Shown: positions 36,998-48,382 of the stretch, in pieces
How the letters are laid out: each line of letters starts with the position of its first letter
Position numbering within the stretch: the first letter of the stretch is position 1
Assembly: GCA_011800805.1 (NCBI GenBank)
Contig: MPNW01000166.1
Coordinates: 58,182-122,181, forward strand
Length of the DNA stretch: 64,000 bases
From: Hirudo medicinalis
Lineage: Eukaryota; Annelida; Clitellata; Hirudinida; Hirudinidae
Direction: 5' to 3'
Translations under genes and position numbers: made by a program
The notes under the pieces: generated by a model
Seen by the model: only the letters and a program-made list of their open reading frames with translations
Database searches by the model: none
What the model was told of the DNA's origin: nothing

Positions 36998-38286
36998 TCA
37001 AAATCACAAATTGACAATATTAGTGATATGAATATATGACAGCCAAATGAATGTGAATATCATTGCTTGTTACCACCACCAAAACCAATTAAGTAAAAAT
37101 AATTTGGTGCAGCTGATTTAATTAAATGAAATATAATAAAATAGTGATAAGTGAATAATAATTTAACATCCATAATCTCCTGCTAACACCCCTACCAATC
37201 ACTCTCACAATCTTGTTATCACCGCTAACCTTCAACAATCAACAACGCAACATTCAACAATCTGTTATCATTCATACCATTGCCAGTAAATGTGTAAACG
37301 TTAAAAGTTTTCCAAAATTTGTTACCATATTGAAAAGTAAATTCGTAGAAAGTGCAAACAATAAGAAACTTAAACATGGTTTAACTCAAGGCATAACAAT
37401 GGGGCATGAGATTGGCCAAGTAATATTTAAAACCAGGTGATGATATTAATGGACAAAGCACTGCTTAAAACATACAGAATCCTTGGTTGCAAGAAATCCA
37501 TGACAGAGCCATCTCTTAGCAGTTGCATCCCTGCAGATGTAAGCAAACCCCTCATAAATATTCCTATCTGGAGCACAGAATGACACCTTTTCCAATGTTT
37601 GATCGACCAGCAGAACCTATAGAAATAAATTCATCAATCAACTAGCAATCATTTCAATGATATTTGATCCAGTGCAATCACCAATCCAAAATTTAAAATA
37701 TTTAAAATTAAAATTCTAGATAATGTAATTTCTATCTATTAGAAGCCAAAAGCATGATATTCAATTATTGTTACTAGATTTAGATAGTAGGCTATTGAAA
37801 AATCAAAATAACAATGGCTAAATAAAAGACATACCTTGTTGGCATCATCAATGACTCTGATCGCATCCCCTGAGATGTACAAGACAGACTTTTTGCATTT
37901 GCTTTTACTCTGTTGCATGACAAGGCATGGGTCAAATATGTGCTACTTCAAAATTTTACTTTCAAAAACACTATGAATTTTCAAACTTACAGACTTCAAG
38001 GCTTTTATGGCCTTTTCGCAGACAACTATACCTCTCGACTCAAAGACTTCTATGTAGCCCAAGTACTTAATTTAAATTTAAAAATATTATTGCAATCTTC
38101 AGTCAATAATTTCAAGCTAACATTTTCTAAAAGCTTGATTCTCACCTCAACTGGAAAGCTACAAGAAGACTCTCTGACATGTCTTTGATCATCCAACCAG
38201 GCTTGGGGCTTATTTGAGTCCCCTATTTCGACATTTTTTGGACAATCTTTCTTGCGCAGGCTTAACGATCTAATAAACCTTTCCAT
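35159..38286 (-). CDS. NUMB: Numb, endocytic adaptor and Notch antagonist
   Basis: Numb is a membrane-associated PTB adaptor that links cargo such as Notch to AP-2 and EH-domain endocytic proteins and acts in asymmetric cell fate. Six exons: 38286-38146, 38065-37991, 37909-37835, 37616-37476, 36749-36521 and 35898-35159. They are in phase and sum to 1401 nt, giving 466 residues. The N-terminus has basic [14 protein letters not shown]. The PTB domain is clear: [68 protein letters not shown] (in parts), [24 protein letters not shown] matches a conserved Numb phospho-site region. DPF and two NPF motifs, one at the very C-terminus (NANPFL), are the expected AP-2 and EH-domain ligands. The last splice was chosen on phase (donor at 36521). 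Confidence 0.96.
36840..37050. repeat. (AAT)n array with duplicated flank around an ambiguous base
   Basis: Two (AAT)n tracts (about 36840-36878 and 36942-36996) are each followed by the same unit of about 60 bases (AAAATCACAAATTGACAATA...ACAGCCAAATG). A single N at 36941 joins them. It lies in a Numb intron. It may be an assembly duplication rather than a true repeat. Confidence 0.85.
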
Positions 38287-39100
38287 TTGACAGTTCAATA
38301 CAATATTCCCTTATCCCAAATAAGGTTTTATCACGCGTCAAATTAGCATGCTCATAATGTTCCCACAGAAGGCGTATTTATCAACTTAGTGCAAATAAAT
38401 AGGATTGTGTCTTAGCCTTAATTATAACACAATATCCGGGAGTTTTAATAGCAGACAACGCTTATGCGTTGACCCCTTCATCCGCAACCTTATTAATTAC
38501 CATAAAAACGAAATCGTAACTTTAAATCAGGATACTAATTACCATTGCCATCACACCACCTAATAAGACTAAGAATCTCCAAACACAAGTCACATCAACA
38601 ACCGTCAGCCATTTATACTAATTATATGATGATGTTTTTAACATAAACGGAGAATATTAATTCCAAAATAATGAAATAATGTATACATATACTTTTGTGG
38701 TTTCAACCTCATAAGTTTTTTAAACAAAAGTTTAATGTAACGTTTTAATAATTAACTAAATTATTGAATAGGCTGATTTGTTTTAGTCAATAACTAAACG
38801 TATTATAAAAATAAAGTTTATTCAGCAAAACGGTTTCGATCTTGCTAACTCACAGGTTGTTTTTTAAATAAACGTTTGTATAATGTTTTATTAATTAAAC
38901 AAAATTGTCAAATAAACTGATTTGTTTCTTATTGATAACCAAATGTACAAAAATAAAGTGTTATGAATACATGCATTTTGACAGTTTATTAGTTTAACCA
39001 GCAATGCAACGGTCTCTGCTATTATATGGTTCTTGCTAATGACGTTGGCGTCTGGGGGCGCTGTTCGCCGATGATGTATTCAATTTTGCTGGCACTTGTT
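38287..39100. promoter_or_regulatory. Divergent intergenic region, Numb / 39101 gene
   Basis: About 0.8 kb of AT-rich DNA between head-to-head genes. Two related AT-rich blocks (about 38740-38840 and 38865-38965) share phrases such as AATTAAAC/TAAACTGATTTGTTT, so they look like an old internal duplication. No exon seen. Confidence 0.35.
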
Positions 39101-40691
39101 ATGGTCAAGAGACATTTTACGAGAATCAATAAAATCGACGTCTACAAAAAAATTTATTGCGAATTACAGAGTTTAAACTTGAAGGACGAGAGAGGTGTCG
39201 ACCAGGTAAGTTATCGCTAATCTGTCACCCTCTTATTAATGCCTTGTTAAAACAAATATTCTAAATAACCATTAATGAAAATTAATTGCAAGGTTTTTGA
39301 ACTTATAAAAACTCTTCTCTCTGACGATGTACAGTTAGCCAAAATGCTCATCCACCTCATTAACCAGAGCAGGGCGGCGGAGAGGTAATCACATTTTAAT
39401 TTCTAACTTAGTTCGAGTAAAGTATTTTATTTTCAAATTAATATAATTTACCAGCGGTAAAAACGTAGTAATAGCTGGCGACTTGTCTTGCCACAAAGTG
39501 CCCGATTTGTCAAATCTCAGCCAGAAAATCATCAAGGCGGTGCAGAAAATTCTGCCAAAGACACAAGTTGAAAATTCTGGTATTGCAAATCCCGTTTTGA
39601 CAAACCTCCCCAACGTTGACAAGAATGAAGCCCAGACTAACCAAATACAGCAAAACATCACGCTACAAACCAGCTCTTCTGCTACCAATCAAATGATATT
39701 TACTCTCAGCAAAAGTGCAGTTTCCTCTTCGTCAAATTCAGGCAGCATCTTAAACCACCAGGTATCTTCAAATGTTCTCAAATTGGTGCCTCTTGGAAAA
39801 AGTATTCACTCAGCCAATAAGAACCTCACAGTGCTCCCATTGCACGATAATTTGGTCGAGTTCCATCCTTCGTCATCTAGTAAAGAAATAATTGCCCCAA
39901 AGAACATTGAAAATTCCCATAGTAACTCCACTCACTTGTATACCATCAACAATATGAAACTTGCATGTCTGAGCAGCAAAAACAGCCAGACAATGGCAGC
40001 CAAGGTCCCCACCATTACGAGGGCCAGGAATCCAACTCTACTGTACAGCTCATCTGCAGCAAAGCCCCAATTCAACACCATACAGACTTTGCTGACTGCT
40101 GCACAAATGGTCGACAAGATGTCAAATTTTAAGAGCAAGACTTTGCCCCAAAACAGGGTTGGGATGCCAGTGACAATACTCTGTGGGGCAAAGAACCCAA
40201 TGAGCAGCACTTCAAGAATGTCCAACACCCCGATCGATGTGTTTGGTTCTCTAGGCAGGGCCACCCATCTTAAAGCACTGGACAATTCAAACAAATTCAA
40301 TTGTGCATCGACAAAAGCACCGCCCGATCCCTTTGAGCCTCTGGATTTCAGCATCCCAAAGCATAACAAGCCAAATTCCACTTCTAGGTCGTGTGATACC
40401 TTATTAAATGTCTGCAAAGGAGAGAAGACTGAGGATGAAGAAGATGCTCTCATAATAGTGGATGATGATGATAAGTGTAATGCCAGTGGATTAATGGATG
40501 ACAGAGATTGCAAGGTGGAGTTAGAAGAAATTGTTCTAAAGAGTGAGCCATCAAGTCAAGAGGAAAATTCCCACTTTTTATCTCAACTCATTGGTCAGCC
40601 ATGCGATGTGCCACTGAGGGATATTGACCAATCAGAACCAATCATTCACAGAAGGAAAAGAAAGAGAAACCATCTACTGTCAAACGAGTAG
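39101..40691 (+). CDS. Unidentified nuclear-type protein with C-terminal basic NLS
   Basis: Three exons: 39101-39205, 39293-39384 and 39455-40691, in phase, giving 477 residues if translation starts at MVKRHFTRINKI. An upstream in-frame ATG at 39026 would add 25 residues. Residues about 1-65 look like a small helical domain (DVYKKIYCELQSLN, then VFELIKTLLSDDVQLAKMLIHLINQ). The rest is Ser/Asn/Gln-rich and probably disordered, with a DPFEPLDFSIPK motif, an acidic stretch (EDEEDALIIVDDDDK) and a final RRKRKRN that resembles a nuclear localisation signal. I recognise no family. Coding status is supported by two in-phase introns and the long open last exon. A possible AATAAA is at 40951-40956, beyond that of the convergent PEX5. 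Confidence 0.75.
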
Positions 40692-40892
40692 CATTTTTTG
40701 GATGAAAATCTACATGGAAATCATATTCTACGCTTTTCTAAGTTCATTGAAATGAGTTTATGTTTCAATTCTGATTGAAGTTTGAAGACAGTTTTACATT
40801 TATTCATATTTTGCTTTAATGAATAGCTTTTGATCTGATTTGTCACACTACTGAAGGATATGCTTTCAGCCCACTTATATTTAACTTTGTAT

Positions 40893-40898
40893 TTTATT
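40893..40898 (-). terminator. PEX5 polyadenylation signal AATAAA
   Basis: The hexamer reads AATAAA on the minus strand, about 107 bases beyond the PEX5 stop. Confidence 0.4.
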
Positions 40899-41004
40899 AG
40901 CTGTTGTGAACTTTCTGTCACAGGCTCATCATTCAAAAATCATCAAAAGCAATAAAAAACCTTTGATGTGTTTTATAGATACAGGAAACAAAATATTGGA
41001 GGCA

Positions 41005-44000
41005 TCAAGAGGCCATATTGAATTCCCTGTTCAGGACATCAAGCTGGTGTGCTGCACAAACAGGCAGAAGTTCTGCTCGTCCAAGCAAGCTGAGGGACAG
41101 TTTTAGGCTGGACCAAATTGTCTCTGACATTTGTCGATTGGCAGAGGACGTGGCCTCTGTTGGTCCCTGACTATTCTTCTGAAGGTTAAGAGCAGAAAGG
41201 TAATGCTCAACAGATTCCCTTGAGAATGAAAAGAGTCTCTTTAAAAGATGTGTTACTTGGGTCCATTAACCTATCCAATTGTACTTGCCTATAAGCCCTT
41301 AGATTATAGCAAGCTACGCCGAGGTTGAACCTGGTCCTGACGTATCCTGGCCTTAGTCTCAGAGCCCTGTGATAAGCTTCGAAAGCTTCTTCACTTCGGT
41401 TTCCATTGGCCAGAGTTGCTCCAAGTTTATTCCAGAGTATGGAATTCTGTGCAAAGAAGTTGAAATTTCCAGATTAGTTATCACGCAACTCTTTAATTAT
41501 GAGTTTCTGACTATTGTTTTGACATTGTCATAAGTACAAAAAGGCAGGTGTGTCAAACATAATGACGAGTTTACGAATTCGGCCACCTTGCTTTTGTGAC
41601 ATTCACATTTGTGCAGACTGGCATGATTTGAAGTTTCCAACAACATGCAGAACTTTAATAATATCAACCTACCTCAGGTTGGACATGGAGAGCAGTCCTG
41701 AAGCAATCAGCTGCTTTGTCATAATCACCAGATATGTTGAATAAGACACCAAGGCCATCCTTTGAATAATACAAGAAATATTTTGACTTTATGTTTATTT
41801 TAAAATAACTTTATTGGTGAGGTAATTTTGAGATTTTTTTTTAATCATAAAATTGGTTCATTTGCTTGCATCAAAGCTCATGTAGCTTGCAATGCCTTTA
41901 GGAACACGGTGAATAGTTCAGAGCCATTGATGTTCTACCTTGTAAATTTGGCTATTCTTAATCCTACCAATTTTCTGATGGCAAGAGATCTTGCATGCAT
42001 TGGATTGGTCTAACATAATTTATGTTGATTGAGATGAGGTAATAATTTCTAACCATCGATATGTAGTGCCTGTAATGTTAAGATACCTGTAAATCTGGAT
42101 CAATCTCTTCAGGTGAGCTCCTTGCTGCCTGCAGGAAGAGACTGACCATATCGTCGTGCGATCTGAAGCAACAAGGAAATTTCTCTTTAACCATTGGGTT
42201 TAATGTGGCAAATTATTTTCTTCTAAATTTGGAAGCTCCATTGCTATAATGTATTAGTAAAGAAACTCTTGCAAATGACTAGGATTTGAACTCCTAACGG
42301 AGTTGCACCAAAGCAATAGCCTTGACTACTTGGCCAATGACACCCAAAAACAGTTATTACGTCATTTCATTGTTGTGGTGTAATTATAATATCATTACTC
42401 ACGAAATGGCATTCTTTGAGACTTTATAATCTTCAAGAACTTTGTCCAAGGCAATTTCAGAATATTTTGGGTTTGACTTGAGCCACTTAAACAGTGATTC
42501 AATGGCTTTGTAGGTGTGCCCTTCATTGGTGAAACAAACAGCCAATGACCCGAGGGCCTTCAAGTTGTTGGCATCCAAGTCCAAACATCTATTGGGCAAA
42601 TTACAGTTGCACAAGATTGCAAAAGGAATATTAAATTCAGCAACGTATTGTTTAATAAAAATGATGAGCCAAAATGATAATTAACACAAAAATTGAACAA
42701 CTGACAAAACCTAAAGAGATTAGTGATCTGCACCAACAATTATTGTTAATCAGTTGCTTTAGTGAATTGGCACCATTGACTACTGCTCATATGGAGTCCT
42801 TAAATTAACTTATTATTATTATTATTAATTGGCATGGAATGTATTTGATAAAAACTGACTTTTCAAAGGCAGTGATGGCAGGAATCTCTTGTTCATTGTC
42901 TGCCTGACTTCTGCCCAGATAAAACCATGCCTGTATACAAATAGGTCTTTAATGTGAAGTCTTTTTTTTTTCATACTCAAATACATTGACACATTTTCTA
43001 CACAGGCATAAAATGTTTTCTTTTTAAATTTAACTGCCTCGTGTGATGGAAATTTTAAACTTGCGAACCACTTAATGAATGATCCGTGACTAAGTCACAA
43101 GTGAAGTAACACAATGATAGATTTTTATGTTCCTCTGAACAATGAAACAACCTCTGGATTTTCTGGCTCCTTTTGAACTGCTGCCTCTAGAAATAGCACA
43201 GCATTGGAAACATCCCCCACTTGCAGTCTCCTGATGCCTTCCTGCAAAGCATCCGGATGTTCCAACATGGGATTTTCCTTCTTAAATGCATATTCCTGCT
43301 ATGAAAAAGCAGTGCCTTAGGGGGTACTGATGGTAACAAAAACTTTGAGATTCAAATGCGTAAATGCCACACTGCAACCTATGCAATCCAAATCTTTGGC
43401 ATGGTATTATAAAACAAAAAAAAACAAAACCCAAACCCAAATGGATTGAATTAAATCTAAAAATGAACATTAGTGGTATGTTTTGCTCAGGAAGCAAGGC
43501 CTCAATCTTATCTCATCCATTGAAAAACATGCCATTAATAGGTGAATCATAATGTTAGATTACCTACTGCCTGCTGATAAGACTATGTAGGACTTCAAAA
43601 GATAAGGCAATGCATTGTTCACCAATTACATCATCATTTGATTTTTTAGCTTCTTAGTGCCAGATCATCACACAAAAGTATTCCTACCTTCGATGCATTC
43701 ATATTGTCGCAATATTCTTGTTCCCAAGAGGTATCATTCCAACTGCTGATATTAAATCTTGGTCAAATTATGAATAAAGATGCCAAATGTGGGTCAAATC
43801 ACGAATAATGAAGTTTGTGAATATTAAATTATAGATAGCAAACAAGGTCCATACTTTGTAATGTCTGACCACTCCCTCTCTGCCATGTTCCAAAACTCAT
43901 TGGCATTTTCTATTTGTTCCTCTATGATACTAGTGTTGGTCTCTTCCTGCAGTTCAAAAATATGTTTGCAATGAAATTAGTTAGCAGTTGAGATTTTTGT

Positions 44001-45984
44001 CAAACATTGATATATTGTTGTTGCACCACAGAATCATACTTGATTTGTAGAGGGTGCTTCTTGGACTTTTGAATATTCATGATCCAATTGATCCAGGAAG
44101 CCACTAAATGAACAAGAGCTTAATTGCAAATAATGAAAATAAACATCCATAACAATTGAGACATCACCATTTAAAGTAATAATAATAATAATAAATAATA
44201 TTGATAATACAAGAACAATAAGTCACAGCAGTCAACATATTCAATATGTCTTCTCAGGTTACATTAATTACAAAGATAAATGCAGTGATTTGCATGGCAA
44301 ATGCACCTTCTATCCTTCCACTAAGTCATTTCAGAATACCAACTAAGCAGTGAAAACCACAATAACATCTTATAATAAGCAATGAAAACCACAATAACAT
44401 CTTATGACAAAATATCTCCAAACTGACAAAGCCTACATACCCGCTTTCCCCCTTTGCAAATCCATCTAACCAATCGTCATCTTTCTGAAGCAAAATGGCC
44501 TCGTAAGAGGCCGGCCATCTTGGAGCAAACCTTGTGAAACCATAGTTGAAGAAATTTGGTTGGAGCTTTGTTGACCAATCACTTAGAGGTGCAGTTGGAG
44601 CATTAACTTGAATTGATGGCTTGAATTGTTCTGCATCTATTTCATCAAGCCACTTGTGTGCATTCATCGAATGTTGGATTGTTGAAACTAAATAAATAAA
44701 AAATTGCAACAAAATCATTGCCAATTAAAGTTTGCTTCTCAGCAATTCATTGAAATCAAAAAAATAAATTATAATAAATTATTAGTAATTGATAAATTAT
44801 TCGAGGGTAAAGTCCAAATTTATAAATTGTTCGAGAGCAAAGTTCGAGCGAGATTTGAACCCATCCTCCCTAAAGTAACAACGTTTGTTGTCGTGATGAT
44901 GTATCTTTCTATGCTATAATATCCACTTAACCACATCATAAGCACACATTGTTCATTTTAAATATAGCCATCTCCAGCAAATAACAGCAATAATAATTTT
45001 CAATGTGATGCTAAATAATAATAATAATAATAACATTTATCTTTTTCATTGTTAAAATTAACATCAGTAATAATTAATAGAATAACGTATCACTGAGGTT
45101 CAAGACATCACAGAAGTGTTTCCCACCAGTCGAGGGCACAGTTAGAATCTCTTGAGGTTTGTGCAGCAACGGTGGATGATTGACCTTGATCTGATTCATC
45201 TCTTCCAATAGGGATGCCATGTCAAAAGTTGCAGGAGCTGTAACCATTGGCAACTTGTTATCAAAAGAGCCTGAGAGAGAGTAGCCATCATCAGATGCCT
45301 GGACAAAATTAGAAATATGAGTTGGCAAATTAAAAATAAACTTGCAATATTCCTAGCAATGGTTATGATGGGTATTTTGACTGCCAATAATAATAACATA
45401 AATAGAAATGTGCTAAGGAAATCCAATCTGATGATCAAGAAAAGAACAAAACTAGTTTTTACTGACACCAGACTTTTGAACTAGATCTTCAGATTGGTGA
45501 GAATTATTGTTTACTAAATCCTGCAATCGAACAAAATTTGCAAATAGAATTTAACTTTAGGTATGATGATAATGATATCTCCTATTTAAAAATTGCACAT
45601 GATTCAAGCAAAAAGATTCTCCTAATTCAGAACTCCACTCACTTATCATATATCAATAGTTCATATGCAATAATATTATATATCATGTAATTACTATAAT
45701 TCTCTATGTATTTATATCACATATAATTATTTCATATTCTAAATTAAGTTTCATTTTCTGAAACAAACATTTGAATATTGAGAGCAAATTTGGAGCATTA
45801 TCAAGTAATCAGCCTTGTTAATGTGTATGTTTTATGCAATTGTTTGAGAACAACTTCAAATTTATCTAAAACAACTTATGAAACTTACATGCTGGAAAGA
45901 CTCATTTGCAAAATGTGTTTTCAATTGCAAAAGAGGATTTGTCCCTCCACATTCTCCTTCTAATAATCCCTGTAGACTATCCAT
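41005..45984 (-). CDS. PEX5: PEX5, peroxisomal PTS1 import receptor
   Basis: PEX5 binds SKL-type C-terminal signals through its TPR domain and carries cargo into peroxisomes. The first coding exon, 45984-45889 ([21 protein letters not shown]), has the conserved N-terminal Cys that is monoubiquitinated for recycling; an acceptor just upstream implies a 5' UTR intron. Later exons lie near 45520-45463, 45303-45090 ([15 protein letters not shown]), 44695-44454, 44104-44041, 43950-43858, 43743-43690, 43303-43153 ([19 protein letters not shown]), 42930-42860, 42592-42407, 42164-42087, 41759-41674, 41446-41289 ([18 protein letters not shown]) and 41218-41005. WxxxF/Y docking motifs include WPASY, WLDGF and WEQEY. 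The TPR half follows the human protein closely. Phase does not settle the end of the second exon. The last intron appears to be GC-AG. Confidence 0.94.
42275..42345 (-). mobile_element. tRNA-like sequence (SINE head) in a PEX5 intron
   Basis: On the minus strand it has an A-box-like TGGCCAAGTAG (42336-42326), a B-box GTTCAAATCC (42291-42282) and a T-arm TAGGA-GTTCAAA-TCCTA with a perfect 5-bp stem. The acceptor ends do not pair, so it is a tRNA relic or SINE head, not a working tRNA gene. Confidence 0.5.
44344..44407. repeat. 32-bp tandem duplication in a PEX5 intron
   Basis: TAAGCAGTGAAAACCACAAT... (44344-44375) is repeated at 44376-44407 with two mismatches. Confidence 0.85.
44843..44940 (-). 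mobile_element. tRNA-like sequence (SINE head) in a PEX5 intron
   Basis: On the minus strand it has an A-box-like TGTGGTTAAGTGG (about 44936-44924) and a B-box GGTTCAAATCT (44861-44851). The rest does not fold as a tRNA. It is likely a tRNA-derived relic, and a different one from that at 42275-42345. Confidence 0.45.
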
Positions 45985-46386
45985 TGCTGAAATAGAATGA
46001 CACCAATTGGTCAGAATGTACTTGTTTTAAGAACTCTCTTCACTTCAATCATTTTCGAGTTTGAATATGGTTTTAAATTCATCGGTACAAAACAATTAAC
46101 AAAATGTTAAAGCGATAAAATGTCCACTGACCAGGATCGATGTTTAAAACAATTAAGCTCTGCCAATCGGCCACCTGATGAGCAAACACATTTTCAACAA
46201 CATCGAAAACGCATTAATAACTATTCTTTGCAGATGACGTTTTGAAAACAAATATATTTTTTGTATCAAAACAATTGCATTTTTAAATTACTGGCAACAA
46301 ATTCTTATTCTAAATAAGTTTTAATCTTTTTTATGAATAGTCAAAATGGTGGTATGGTTTCAATTTCGCACTGAAAATCACCGCAG
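45985..46386. promoter_or_regulatory. Compact divergent promoter, PEX5 / OTU gene
   Basis: Only 402 bases separate the start codons, and part of that is PEX5 5' UTR and its intron (acceptor just before 45984, a likely donor near 46130). The promoter itself must lie in about 46150-46380. Confidence 0.4.
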
Positions 46387-47857
46387 ATGGTTTCTGAAAA
46401 GAATAAAATGAGTCAATCCGACACTTGCATAGAACTACTCCAAAAATTTGAAATTAGAAAAGAAATCCAAGGGGTTTTGTGGAGAAACTCCGTGAGAGAG
46501 CTTGTCAAGGATCACACAAAAAGTGACGACCATCTCAAGCAGATGAAATCAAGACTCGAAGGAAAGAGACGAAAGAGCAGGAGCAGAATATCTGACCATG
46601 AAATAGAAGGATCAATTTTAATATTCAACCCTCCAGATTGGCGTTGGCAAAGAGACAGAGCAGACGATTTGGATCTAACTGTCGAACGCTTGCTCTGGCA
46701 CAACAGATCTCCGTGGCACATATTCACTGTTGACACTCCTCCTAAACAATGCGAACAAGTATCAGGAGATGGAAACTGCCTTTTTCGTTCCTTAAGTTTT
46801 TGGGTTACCGGATCCGAAGATTCCCACATGGCGGTAAAGTTGCAATTCTTCAATCTGGCAAACAACGCTGCCCAAAAATATCAAAAAATTATATCTAGGC
46901 TATTACAAATTTAAAATTAATCTTATATTTCACGTCGCTTAACAGAATATTAGGAAGTTTCTTTTACATTAAAATAACAATACATCAAATAAATCTAAGT
47001 AAGCCATTGATCTAGCTTGACTTTCAAACCAACGCTCTAAAAAATTTAAAAGAAGCTTAGGCAGTCTTCAAGCATTGATGAACTATTCTGAATAATAAAT
47101 AAATCGAATCGAATATAAGATATTCTAGGTACTTAAAATTGTAATTATTAAATTTTCTTAATCGATACGTTGTAAAAAGAGAAATACAAATTAAAATCGC
47201 ATTATTAGCGATTCAACCTCGAAGCACTTTCTAAAACAAAAAACCTCTTTAGCTACTGTGATCAAATAATATGTTATATTAAGCCATGGCGATGATCATG
47301 CGATATATTAACCATTAGTAATTAATTTATACAAGTAAACGAAATAACCTATTAAAAGGTAACCTAATTCTTTATGTTTCCGAGAATTCCAGAACGATTT
47401 GTAAAACTATTTGATGCGTTCGAGGTATTTTCGACGTAATTTTTAAGGTTTTAACATTTAGTCACGCGATTTGAACGATAAAGGCCGTTTATAGTGATTT
47501 ATTTATCAAAAGGTCAGAGAATTACTCGTCCGTGAATTCATTAGGCATCCTTCCACCTATCTTCCATTGACCTCTCACCCCAGTGTCGAATCCTACATGA
47601 GAGAAACTGGCATGCACCACGAGGGTATATGGGGGACGGAGGTGGAGATATTCGTGGCAGCGACCCTGCTCAGCACGCCCATAGCGGTCTTCGCCGCCTT
47701 CGGGGACAGGCCGCTTTGGCAGCTGTTCAAGCCCCTGGAGAAACCCCAAACTTCGAACCGTCACCGCCATCATCAGCAGCGTTCTTCCACCGAAGCAACA
47801 ACGATGCTTTACCTGCACAATAGTAGCAACCACTTCGAACCCGTCATTGAAATATAG
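46387..47857 (+). CDS. OTU-domain cysteine protease (deubiquitinase-like), two exons
   Basis: OTU enzymes are papain-like cysteine proteases that mostly remove ubiquitin. Exon 1 is 46387-46833 and exon 2 is 47513-47857, both phase 0, giving 263 residues. The catalytic Cys region is VSGDGNCLFRSLSFW (Cys131) with an acidic Asp at 128. SHMA|VRELLVREFIRHPSTYL crosses the intron. The catalytic His lies in NSSNHFEPV (His256), near the C-terminus. A middle GIWGTEVEIFVAATLLSTPIAVF block is typical of OTU proteins. The first 120 residues are basic and charged (KSRLEGKRRKSRSR). I cannot name the subfamily; it resembles the stand-alone OTU proteins common in invertebrates. Read without the splice, the first exon would stop soon after the catalytic Cys. 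An upstream exon is possible. Confidence 0.85.
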
Positions 47858-48320
47858 CGATCACGCCACTGTATTTCTGAGAGCGTGTACACTTTATCAG
47901 AGAAATTGGAGAAGATTTTCCATTTTCCCGAGACGATCCTTGTTTTAGTTTATTTTTTAATTGCTTCCAAAGTCAAACAATTATTTTTTTTCATAAATTT
48001 TTCTAAAAATCGAATAAAAACGTTTAATCTCATGCCTGATAATGGTTTGATCTAAAACATGGATTCTAAAATTGGAACGAACTTGTACAACTTCTGAGTT
48101 TACTCTATCTTAAGAACCTGTTATGTAATATTGTGTAATTCGACGCAAAGAAAGTGACAATCATTATGAGTTACAGCCTTAAACAGTTCTGTACAATTAG
48201 CAATAATGATTAGCAAAAACTTTTAATTCTTCTTTTAATTCCTCCGACATTTCGGCCACGGGCCTATATATTATGTCAATTTGGTAACGGAAAAGCATAA
48301 AAGGATTGTAATATTTTAAA

Positions 48321-48382
48321 ACCTAGGAGGGCCCTTGAGCACTTGCCTCTCTGGCCCCCTCTCGGCGAACCTGCTCCTAGGT
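48321..48382. repeat. GC-rich inverted repeat
   Basis: ACCTAGGAG (48321-48329) and CTCCTAGGT (48374-48382) are perfect reverse complements around 44 unusually GC-rich bases, in strongly AT-rich surroundings. The origin is unclear; a mobile-element fragment is the simplest guess. Confidence 0.6.

Noticed and set aside
39932..40513. 193-residue minus-strand frame opposite the 39101 gene
   Set aside because: The plus strand has the longer frame, in-phase introns and a basic nuclear signal; the minus frame is its shadow.
42275..42345. Functional tRNA gene
   Set aside because: A and B boxes and a T-arm are present, but the acceptor stem does not pair and no valid cloverleaf forms.
47522..47833. 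103-residue minus-strand frame
   Set aside because: Shadow of the second OTU exon, which carries the catalytic His on the plus strand.
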